Part shown: positions 54,796 to 64,000 of the stretch, one piece after another
Layout: every line of letters starts with the position of its first letter
Position numbering within the stretch: position 1 is the stretch's first letter
DNA from: Triglochin maritima
Lineage: Eukaryota; Streptophyta; Magnoliopsida; Alismatales; Juncaginaceae
Assembly (NCBI GenBank): GCA_963682175.1
Contig: OY821774.1
Span: forward strand, 43,786,201 to 43,850,200
DNA length: 64,000 nt
Direction of reading: 5' to 3'
Translations under genes and position numbers: made by a program
Notes under the pieces: generated by a model
What the model saw: the letters and a program-made list of their open reading frames with translations, nothing else
What the model was told of the DNA's origin: nothing
Database searches by the model: none

Positions 54796-56870
54796 TATAG
54801 GATTTCGTGATCTATACTTGTGTATATTTTAAAAAAATACAAGCATTTAGAATCAATTTTCATAACTTTCAACAATTTTAGGTACAAAATTCCAAATTGT
54901 ATTTCAATATATATAATAAACTATTTAATATTGAAATACATAGATTGGACATACCTAGGGGATTATTGAATCCCTTTTACCAATAGGAAGATAGGATGCA
55001 CGTCGGTTCGCCTCAGAATTCTTTCAAGTGTTCACCAAACTCTAAACAAGATTAGAGATATCGGAGCTAGTCAATCGATCTCTAATTCAAGGCTAGAATC
55101 TAACTAATTGCCCCTTCAATGCTCTAGATAATTTAATCTCTCAAACACAACTAATAAGGGAATTTTCGGATGGATTTGGTGGAGAAATATGGAGAGGAGA
55201 AATTTTTACATTCATATAAACAAATAAGAGATGAGGGACCTATTTATAGTGCTTTCTCCATCCCACATCATGTATAACTCACTCACACATGATCCCTTGT
55301 TGATAACTCCTATAAACCAATCATATTTCGACACGTAATCATCCATTAACCTCCTCCGACCAAATTGGAACAAATCCAACCCATGAACAGAAAGTTCTCC
55401 TATTAATTCAAGCAAAACCGTGCAAAAACAGTCGACCGAAACAACCAATCGTTCGACCGATCGGTTAAAATTTGAAAATTTCGGTCGGACTGTGTTCCCA
55501 GTCGGTCGACCGAATCCTTACCAAGAAAGCTCAGGATAATTTTGGTCGAACCACGACCTACACCGGTCGACCGCTTCACAACAGAAAATGTTCATGTTAT
55601 TTTCGGTTGAACCACGTATCCAACCTGTCAACCGTTTTCGAATTTAAAAGTTAATGTTAAATTTGGTCGTCCGATTCCCAAAAAACGTTCGACTGTTTTT
55701 CACTATTTTTGCTTTTATCAAATTTTGGATCAATATCCAACAAAATATGATCTTTGGGGTTTTAGCAAATTTATATTTTATAATGTTACAGATCACATTA
55801 TACTATGTAATATATTATCATATATAATGTCAAACATTATACCCAATAATATATTTACATCTCATATAAATTTATTGAATATTCTACCGTGTCATAATCA
55901 CGACACATTGAATTTAATATTTTACCACATGTATTTAAATACATTATATAAAATGTAAAATCAAATTCCTTATTTTCCAGTTATGTGGTGTGACTTATAG
56001 GAGGATATAAGTTATACCGGCAATGATACAAGACACTCTATATCATAAACTATAAGCGATATCTAGCTACACATTATAGTTACCCAAATAACAAAGATAT
56101 TTTGCTCACTCGAACTAAACACGAACCATGTAGTGATATGTAATATCACTTGTGTCTATCCCTTGACTCATGATATTGAGAAAATTATACAAAGTAGAAA
56201 TATGTCATCTTTGTATTATATATTCATTTCTTGATCTCTTAATTAAACTAATTATAAATATATAACTATACACAAGTTACATTGTGCACATTATAATTTT
56301 GCTTCCTCAAGGGGCACAACAATATCATCACTCAAGTAAGATGGACAATGATAATTTTTTGACATGTCACATTTTCATCCACAAGTTATGTATAACAAAC
56401 TAATACTTTAATAACTATACGCAATGATAGTTTTTGACAATAATCAAATCATACACTCTTTATGTGAAAAGATATATGTCTCATATCTAAGGATTCAAAG
56501 ACATAATGGAACATTAATAACACAAACACAATACGATAATATTTCATTTGTTAGGTCAATTCAATATATGAAAGAAACATTTGTTATTTCATATACTCTT
56601 GTTGTTAAATATTTGTAGAGCTAAAATATCTCTTTTAACCAACATACAATCTTAACTCGGTAATAAATGTCACATGTTAATTACCATGATTGTGAATTAC
56701 TTTTGATTTATGTAAACCATTATCTTTTAAAGCTCTACGGTTAATGACCAAGAGTCTTTTCCTTGACACTTCCAAATGACGAATCCATTAATCAGGGAAC
56801 AAAATGTTCAATACATTCAATTCATAATAAAAGACATTTAAAGTAAAACTTTTAGAACACATTCCTTTCA
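54796..56870 (-). mobile_element. solo LTR B or LTR-like insertion in Copia-3, with GGTCGACC array
   Basis: ATATC at 54791-54795 and 56871-56875 flanks the insert. Removing it restores a continuous reverse-transcriptase reading from YVDDI into ILTGSHATPL. The insert starts TATAGGATTT and ends CCTTTCA on the plus strand. A TATA box CTATAAATA on the minus strand lies at 55241-55249. Upstream of it (55425-55700) are about nine GGTCGACC-like motifs, as in solo LTR A. No coding frame is seen. Confidence 0.7.
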
Positions 56871-59800
56871 ATATCGTCAACATAAACAAGGATAAAAATT
56901 GTGTAGTCATTAGTACGTTTGATGAAAAGAGATGTGTCGGCTTTAGATCCTGCAAAACCAAGTTGGAAAAGATGAGTGCTGAGACGAGTAAACCAAGCAC
57001 GTGGTGTTTGCTTAAGGCCATAAAGAGAGCGATTTAATTTTCAAACACAACAAGGTTTAGAGGGATCAACAAATCCTAGGGGTTGAGTCATAAACACTGT
57101 TTCTTCAAGGTGACCATATATGGAGGAAAGCGTTTTTGACGTCGAGTTGACGAATCGACCAATCATTGGAGACGACGATGGTGAGAACAATGTGAATCGT
57201 GACGGGTTTGATGACGGGGCTGAATGTGCGGTAAAATCAACTCCTTCTTGTTGATGGAATCCTATTGCACCCAAACGAGATTTATAGCGGTCAACGGTGT
57301 CGTCATCTTTGCGCTTTATGCGGAAGACCCATTTGCATCCAACAACATTTTGATTTGTAGGGGTAGAACAAAGGTTCACGTGTCGTTAGATAAGAGAGTG
57401 TTGTATTCGTTTGCCATTGCCTCTCGCCAATTAAGGTGTTGGTTGGCTTGAGAAAAGCAAGTTGGCTCAACTTTGGTGGAATGCACAAAAAAAGAGATTG
57501 GGTATTTGGAAGGTTGTAAGTTCCCTGTTTTGGATCTAGTAACCATGGGACGAGTGGACTTGGTGGTCGATGTAGGAGAGGAGTGGGAGGCACTGTTGGG
57601 AGATGCAGTGGTCGCTATTGAAGGTGTTGTGGTTGTGGTAGGTTGTGGTTCAGGACTGCGGGCTGTTGGCTGGTAGTGTTGTGTTGGAGGGCTCCACGAC
57701 GAGGTTGATAGGTGAGAAGAGGAGTGGTATGAGTGGTTGGAGCAGTGGGGGTAGCCGATGTTGGTTGCTGAATTGTAGCAAGAGGGACATGGATTTTGGT
57801 GGGTTGATTGTAGATGGAAGAAATGGAGTGAACCGCAGGCCAGTGTTGATTGGAAGAGAGTTGGTTGGCAGGAGCGGTGACTGTAGTTCAGTGGAGACAT
57901 CATGCTGCTTGTAAGTGAAGGATGTTTCGTCGAAGAAGACGTGACGAGAGATGAAGATCCGTCTGGTTGAAAGATCAAAACACCTATAACCAAGATAACC
58001 ATTAGGGTAGCCAAGAAAAACACATGGTGTTGAGCGATATTCAAGTTTATGATATAAATATGATGAAGATATGGAAAACAAAGTGAGCCAAAAATGCATA
58101 AAGAAGAATAGTTGGTAGAAGTGTTGAGGAGAACATCCCTTGGGGTAGACCATTGCAAACCGCGCGTTGGAAGACGATTTATGATGTAGACAACAGTTTC
58201 AAAAGCAACGCTAGAGTGGTGAAGGAGAGCAAGGCATATTTCAATAATATGTCGGTGTTTACGTTCAGCAAGGCCATTTTGTTAGGGCATGTGTGGCCAA
58301 GAGAGACGATGTCTGATGCCATGTTTGAGAAGTTCCTACTGAAAGCGGTTAGAAAGAAATTCGCGAGCACAATCGGTTTGAAGAAATTGGATTTTTCGTT
58401 GGACTATATTTTCAACATGAAGACGAAATGAAACAAAAATATCAAAAATATCAGAACGTAACTTAAGAGGATAAAACCATGAAAAATTAGAATAATCATC
58501 TGTAAAATGAACATAGTAACGAAAATCCATATGAGAAGTTTCAGGAGAGCGTTCCCAAATGTCACAATGAATAAGTTGCAAAGAAAAAATAGAAATAGTG
58601 TTTGTAAAATGAAAAGGAAGAGCATGACATTTTCTCATCACGCATGAAGTACAACAATTATTATTGTTATTATTTGTGGAGGGAATGGAGTGGCAATCGA
58701 GGATGCAACAGATGGTGGGAATCACTGCGTGACCAAGACGTTGATGCCATAACAAAAGCAATGGAGAGGAAGATGATGTAGCGAGCAAAGTGATGGGAGT
58801 CATAGTGGAGGCCGGAGTCAAGCAATAAAGACCATCACGAAGTGGTCCCGTGAGGAGGATGGTTCTCGTTTGACAATCCTTCACAAGGCAACGAGTTAGA
58901 TGAAATTCAAAATAACAACTATTGTCTTTTGCAAATTGAGAAATGGAAAGCAATTTTTTTTGAAATTGATGGAACATGTAAAACATTTCGAAGATGGAAA
59001 TTATGATTAGAAGTTGAAAAAGAAGTAGTGCCAGTATTAGCAATAAACAACCCTAATCCGTCACCAATCTTTACTTGATCCGGACCTAAATAAGGTGACG
59101 ATAGGGAAAGATTAGCGAGGTCGGAAGTGACGTGATGAGTAGCCCCAGAGTCAGGATGCTAAGTGATGTTAGCACTGATGGAGTGACTCGACATCATGAC
59201 ATTTTGTGCTTCGGGATAGGGGGTTGGTGGGCGAGGAGGGGTTGGATGTGGTTCATAGCGTTGAGCACATTGGAGTGCACAGTGATCATATTCGCTCCAA
59301 AGTTGGTACCGAGGTGTTCAAGTTGGGCGACCATTCTTGTTGTTGGAGCGACGATTGTTTGTTGACTGGGGCCGAGTGGATGGTGGTGTAGTAGGTGCCT
59401 TTTGGGTGTAGTTAACCATAGTGGAAGTAGCAGCTATTGGTACGGATACTGATTGATCAAGCTATAAAGAGGCTTCCTGCGTAAGAAGTACACCATGCAA
59501 AGAATCCAAGGTGTAAGAAACACCGATAGCATTAAGAGCAGTACGAAATTGGTGATACTCGAGACCCAATCCAATGAAAATGCGGGACATGGTTTCATCC
59601 TCGACGATGGGTCATCCAATGGCGACAAGACTATCAACAATCATTTTGGAGTGATTGAGATACTCAGCCATAAAGAGTGATCCCTTTTGTAGTGGTGAAG
59701 TTGTGTACGGAGTTGCATGACATGAGCTTGTTGAGCATTTGCATAGTGGTGGTGGAGAGTAGCCCAAGCATCGGCAGAGCTATCCACATTGATGAGTTGT

Positions 59801-60174
59801 GGGATGATTGAGTCGTCGATGGAGCTTAGAATCCACCCAAGTGCAAGTTGGTCTTGAACAGTTCATGCGTCGTACTCCAGATTGGGTGTCAATGCAGTGT
59901 CTTTGGAGGTGACAGGAAGAGTCGGTGAGGGAGATAGTGAGCGACCCTCGACGACCAAGAATTTATAGGCCTGAAGTAGGGGCTTAAAATGTGTTACCCA
60001 AATAGGGTAATTGGTGTCATTCAACCGAACACCAACGCTGGGGAGAGAGATGGGAATGGTGTTGGTTTGTTGTGTGGGATTGTTTGACATGATGTTGGTG
60101 TAAGGTGGTGGGTGGGTGGTTGAAGACAAGATTTGGATGCTATATTGTCTTTAGACAAAAGGCTTTTGATACCA

Positions 60175-60443
60175 TGAAAAAAGTTAATTTGAATTTTCAC
60201 TCAATGTTGAGAGTTGATTTTATTAGCACACACAAACATATATATATATATATATATATTGTACAATAGTTTATAGAAAGGGAAATCCTAGATTTGAAAT
60301 AGCTACAATCATGCACTATAATATTGTGCAATTAAGAATTGCTCTATATTGCAATGACACCTATACAAGTTACTATAAGTGTGAGAAACAATTATGGAAA
60401 AATAGTTGGCAATGTTAGCGGCTAGTCGTTATGGTTAAGAACA
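60175..60443 (-). repeat. Copia-3 5' LTR
   Basis: 269 bp, TG...CA form on the minus strand, directly next to the primer-binding site. It includes a TA microsatellite near 60239-60262. Confidence 0.75.
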
Positions 60444-61193
60444 AGATCCGATGACTGTTTGTTGGGAACTTGAAAAATAATGAGTTCATCCAGAGAAAGA
60501 ATGTGGAACTAGGGTCGATGAAGACGAATGCAACGACAAATTTCATTGCAATTAAAGCAAAGAGTTTTCTCGTGATGATGTTGTCGCTCAACATCCATGA
60601 GATGGCAGGGAAAGGCAAGTTGTCATTGTTTTGTTGGTAATTGTAGGGTAGAAGTTTGTCGATGGTGAAGGTAGGAGCGGTAGATGTGGATTGGACATGG
60701 TTGGGTGCAATAGCTATCGAGATTCAAAAAATTTGTCCTCATTATTTTCAACTAGACCCACAAAAAGAGAAGTTGATAATGTTTTGAGGAGTTTGTGTTT
60801 CATGTTTAATAACGGGTGGTCAGGTTTAAGATTGGTGGGAGATATGGTGGACAAAGGTGGGTTTGTGGAGGATGGAGGTGTTGGTTGGTGAGTTGTTGCT
60901 TGACGACACGAGGTGTTGACGTGAAGTCTTGAGATGTAGTGGAAGATTGTGGGTTGGTTGGTGGTAGATTGTGGGTTGGTTGGTGGTGAAACAATGTTGT
61001 CGTTGTTGAGTTGTTGGGTAAGTAGGGCTTCAATTCTAGCACAACAATTGAGAAGGGGGTTGAGGTTGGCATTGACGATAGAGAATCGGTTGTCACGGGC
61101 AGTAGAGGTGTTTACCATTGAGGGAGAAGACAATGAAAACATCAATGTTAGGATAATTTCTCTTTCTAACGGAGTAGCTTCAGAACATGACAA
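60444..61193 (-). pseudogene. Ty3/gypsy gag relic
   Basis: A minus-strand frame contains MVNTSTARDNRF, a start typical of gypsy gag, then a Thr/Pro-rich stretch. In another frame near 60560-60600 it reads HEKTLCFNCNE, the beginning of a gypsy gag CCHC knuckle. The knuckle is incomplete and frames change. The relic stops at the Copia-3 LTR. Confidence 0.5.
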
Positions 61194-62170
61194 GATGATA
61201 AAGATGAGAACTAGATTTTGGTAAATTTGATTTATATTTGCTTATTGAAATAAAAGTATTACATCATTTATATATTGATGCCAATATGTCAATTAAAATT
61301 AAATGCAATTAGAAAATAAATCAACTATGAATTGCAGAGAACATTGTATGGTTTGATTGGATATTGCATAGCCTATCATTAGATTAGGAAATAATCGTAT
61401 CAAAGTCATTCACGCAAACATCTTCGACTTAGAACATCCATTAGATTAATTTGGGGCTTAGAATTCATGAAGCAACATATACCAACATGTATGACCAGGA
61501 ACTAAAGACTTGAAATAGTGATTGCCGGGATTACATCTCAAATATTCCAGTGTGGATCCGTCAAATAGGTTGGATAGAAGAGTCTACCAAGCCCAGATTG
61601 AAGTAGTTAAACATTCAAAGAGCGGTCTAGTGGCTACTCGAGTTCGAGGGGTTCGGAGGTGGTGAGTTTCTAACTTTGATAAATGCAATATGTGTGACAA
61701 CGAAATGGAAATTCATCCAGGGACAGTATCAAGGTCATGTTTCGTTTGTCGTAATCAAGGATGTAATGTAATCTGATTACAACCCTGATTACATTCTACT
61801 ATTTGGTTTAGAAAATTAAAGACCGCAATTACTTCGTAATCAAATTACCAAGGTAATTACAATTACACTCCTAAGTTAATCGTGTTACTTTATTGCGGAT
61901 CGTAATTCAATTACATTACAATCAAGTCATTTTAAATTACCTTAACGTGACTTTGGGTGGCCCACTGCAGGCGTTGGGATTTCCGTAAGAAAAAAGTGAT
62001 GCAGTAGATACTGAAGGGGATCATGGTTGGGACTTGGGAGGCGTTAAAGAAATTTTATATTTTTTCCTACCATGACCTTGGGTGAAAAAAACGGAGTCAA
62101 AAACCGTAATTTTTTTAATTAATAATCATTTTAAAAAAATTCGAAAAACAATAAAAAAAAAATCAAAAGT
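61194..62170. other. intergenic region with a possible small inverted-repeat element
   Basis: No gene is seen. About 61748-61935 is rich in TGTAATGTAATC and GATTACA motifs. GATGTAATGTAATCTGATTAC near 61750 pairs imperfectly with a copy near 61915, as in a MITE. The boundaries are not clear. Confidence 0.4.
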
Positions 62171-62175
62171 ACGCA

Positions 62176-62237
62176 GATCGCGGGTCGAACCCGCGATCCG
62201 TGCGACCACGGATCGCGGGTCGCACCCGCGATCCGTG
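62176..62237. repeat. stacked hairpins of MULE-3
   Basis: Hairpin 1 (62176-62198) has arms GATCGCGGGT and ACCCGCGATC with loop CGA. Hairpin 2 (62207-62237) has 14-bp arms CACGGATCGCGGGT and its complement with loop CGC. The junction GATCCGTG...CACGGATC also pairs, so alternative folds exist. Confidence 0.93.
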
Positions 62238-62315
62238 GGCGCGAGCTCCTAAATACACGTTTCGTCTATTTTTTTTTCAATCCAATTATTTTTTCAATTC
62301 CTCGCACATTTCCAC

Positions 62316-62766
62316 TTCTACTCTCCACACAGTTTTGAAATTGTGCCCGGTGATATCAATTTTTCTGATCCGTGTGTCTTTCCTGGTGTTATTTGAGGTA
62401 ATTATTTTTTTCATTCTTCTATTTATAGTTATTAATAATTGGTAATAATATCAAATATTGAAATTCTACTCTCTTCACAGTCTTCAAATTGTGTCTGGTG
62501 ATATCAATTTTTCTGATCCGCGTGTCTTTCCTGGTGTTATTTGAGGTAATTATTTTTTTCATTCTTATATTTATAGTTATTAATAATTGGTAATAATATC
62601 AAATATTGAAATTCTACTCTCTTCACAGTCTTCAAATTGTGCCTGGTGATATCAATTTTTCTGATCCGTGTGTTTTTCCTGGTGAATTTTGAGGTAATTT
62701 TTTTTTCATTCTTAATTTCTATTTATCTCACATTATTAATAATTGGTAATAATATCAAATCTTGAA
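62316..62766 (+). repeat. tandem triplication of a 148-bp leader unit
   Basis: Units start at 62316, 62464 and 62612, each TTCTACTCTC. Each has an acceptor-like CTCTTCACAG (CTCCACACAG in the first) and a donor-like GAGGTAATT about 75 bases later, so each could serve as a small 5' UTR exon. Confidence 0.9.
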
Positions 62767-62820
62767 GTAATTTGTAATATAAAACTGATTAAAGAATTTT
62801 ACATTGTAGTTAACAAAATG

Positions 62821-64000
62821 ATTGCGGTAAGTGTGTACTTTGGCGGTGAAATAGTTCAAAATGCAGGTTACGGTGTAGAGTACACGATAGGTCCAAGACT
62901 TACACTTTCAGCGAGCGAAAATGTAACCTTAGAAGAACTTAAGAGTTGGATATATCAAGGTTTGAATGTCGAAGAATCTCAGTACTCGATGAATATTCAA
63001 TATCGTTGCAACATTGCACCAACCGGTTACTTTTTTTTAATGTGATGTCTGTATATGATGAGAATTCCTGGAGAATAGCCTATGAAACAGCTTATTCCAA
63101 AATAGGAATGATGGAGTTATATGTACAGTTGAATCCTGTGGAAATTGAGTGGAGGGCTGAGATGTTTACAGGTAACCAACCGGGTAGTAGTAGTGGTGCA
63201 TGTTTCATATCTCAACAATCATGTGATGCAAACACCATAGCAGAAACCAGTCGACCTGCGAATAGAACTTCTGATTTCGTGCCTATACCAACAGATGATG
63301 AAGAATAAAATGATGACGAAGATTACAATATAGATACAGAGAATGAATCATCATGTGAGGACGATGAGGATGCTGATGAGATTGAGGAAGATGAAGATAT
63401 TGGTCCGAACGTGAGTCAGTCAAGCCAATACAACCCATTTAGAGAGAGGGGTTGGGTTCACCCAGCTAAAAGCTTTCATGATTGTTCTAGTTGGGTTCCT
63501 GTAGATACATCATTTATAGAAAGTAGCGTAATAGTTGAAGGTCCATTAGCTGAGAATCAAGCATTCTCAGCAAAAGACGCTCTGAAGAACGCAATATCGA
63601 AATGGCATATTGACAATAATCGGGAGATCAAGGTGCAAGACAGCAGAAAAACCAAATATAGGGTGAGATGTAAAGATGAAAATTGTAGCTGGATGTTGTA
63701 CGCTGCACGGACCGGTTCATGTGATGCATGGTCTATAAGAAAATGTCCGTATAAGCATATATGCAGGTCCACAGCTGCCCGATTTGATCATGCTCAGCTG
63801 ACTGCAAAGATGATGACTGATATCATCCGTGAAGATGTCGAAAATAATGTCACGCTCTCGATTAAACAGGTGTTTGGTCTGGTAAGAAAAATATTTTCAG
63901 GTGTTAAACCAAAGTACAATAAATTATGGCGTGCCCGCGAGATTGTTGTTGCATACATGTTTGGAAGTTGGTCGGGTTCATATGCTTTGTTGCCTCAATT
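62821..64000 (+). pseudogene. MuDR-type transposase N-terminus of MULE-3, frameshifted and with one stop
   Basis: The frame starts MIAVSVYFGGEIVQN at 62821 and runs to APTGYFF, where a run of nine T (63029-63037) shifts it. It continues as VMSVYDENSWRIAYE in the next frame to TAA at 63306-63308 after PTDDEE. The same frame then stays open to the window end: an acidic linker (EDDEDADEIEEDEDIG), then the MuDR DNA-binding domain (FSAKDALKNAISKWHIDNNR, RVRCKDENCSWMLYAA, SIRKCPYKHICRS). The catalytic core lies beyond 64000. The family encodes the transposase that binds MULE ends in the nucleus. Two lesions in 500 bases suggest an inactive copy. Confidence 0.85.

Larger units (their letters stand above)
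53797..60443 (-). pseudogene. Copia-3: decayed Ty1/copia element, interrupted by a 2.1-kb insertion
   Basis: Read on the minus strand: 5' LTR 60443-60175, primer site TGGTATCAAAAGCC (60174-60161), gag from about 60129 (GVRLNDTNYPIW), protease and pre-integrase region near 59150-58700 (HQRLGHAVIP), integrase near 58600-57900 (IHCDIWERSPE, SRHVFFDE), reverse transcriptase 57379-56880 and 54795-54400 (VGCKWVFRIKRK, YVDDI, LHLPQSKYIFDLL) and RNase H 54344-53823. Frames change many times and several stops occur. The 3' LTR is reduced to about 40-50 bp (53797-53847) ending TTAACCATAACGACTAGC-like. The insertion at 54796-56870 splits the codons after YVDDI. Confidence 0.88.
62171..64000 (+). mobile_element. 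MULE-3: 5' part of a MuDR-type element, cut by the window end
   Basis: Stacked hairpins at 62176-62237 precede a triplicated leader (62316 to about 62766) and a MuDR-type transposase frame that is still open at 64000. The outer end is not resolved; the element may begin up to about 150 bases further left. The design repeats that of MULE-1 and MULE-2, with hairpins between the terminus and the first coding exon. Confidence 0.75.

Overview
This is nuclear DNA from a flowering plant, most likely a eudicot. It has spliced plant genes (two FLS2-type immune receptor kinases, a mitochondrial CRM-domain splicing factor, a PIF-type bHLH gene), AT-rich spacers, and nested plant transposons: Mutator-like elements (MULEs), Ty1/copia, TRIM and LARD elements, solo LTRs and a Ty3/gypsy relic. 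I see no tRNA, rRNA, CRISPR or bacterial-type features. Species cannot be named from the sequence.

Layout. 1-4700: a complete MULE (MULE-1) with 61-bp inverted ends, carrying a plant mobile domain (PMD) gene and a convergent FAR1/Jittery-type transposase. 5806-9073: FLS2-like kinase copy 1. 11167-15363: a young copia element. 15738-17221: a PIF-like bHLH gene without its N-terminal exons. 21167-25635: MULE-2, a MuDR-type transposase convergent with another PMD gene, both broken, between long inverted ends built of tandem hairpins. 26060-32594: a complete copia with 412-bp LTRs. 32714-36954: two related non-autonomous MULE-like elements filled with 22-bp tandem repeats. 37132-39431: a CRS2-associated-factor-like splicing gene. 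41941-45569: FLS2-like copy 2. 45765-53796: a non-coding LARD hosting a TRIM and a solo LTR. 53797-60443: a decayed copia split by a 2.1-kb insertion. 60444-61193: a gypsy gag relic. 62171-64000: the 5' part of a third coding MULE (MULE-3), cut by the window end.

The FLS2 genes are a segmental duplication. The paralogous flank near 41260 is an empty site for MULE-1, which confirms its ends and target duplication. Copy 1 has lost exactly four 24-residue leucine-rich repeats and the TATA-like motif present in copy 2, and two upstream blocks are in opposite order in the two copies.

The most unusual signal is the shared design of the coding MULEs. MULE-1 and MULE-2 have transposases of different subfamilies, yet each pairs one with a convergent PMD gene, as mudrA is paired with mudrB in maize MuDR. 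Both carry arrays of short GC-rich hairpins next to each end; in MULE-1 these lie inside the first intron of both genes. MULE-3 starts with the same kind of stacked hairpins, and one non-autonomous element has single hairpins near both ends. The repeated combination suggests that hairpin arrays and the PMD protein are functional parts of these elements. That is an inference.
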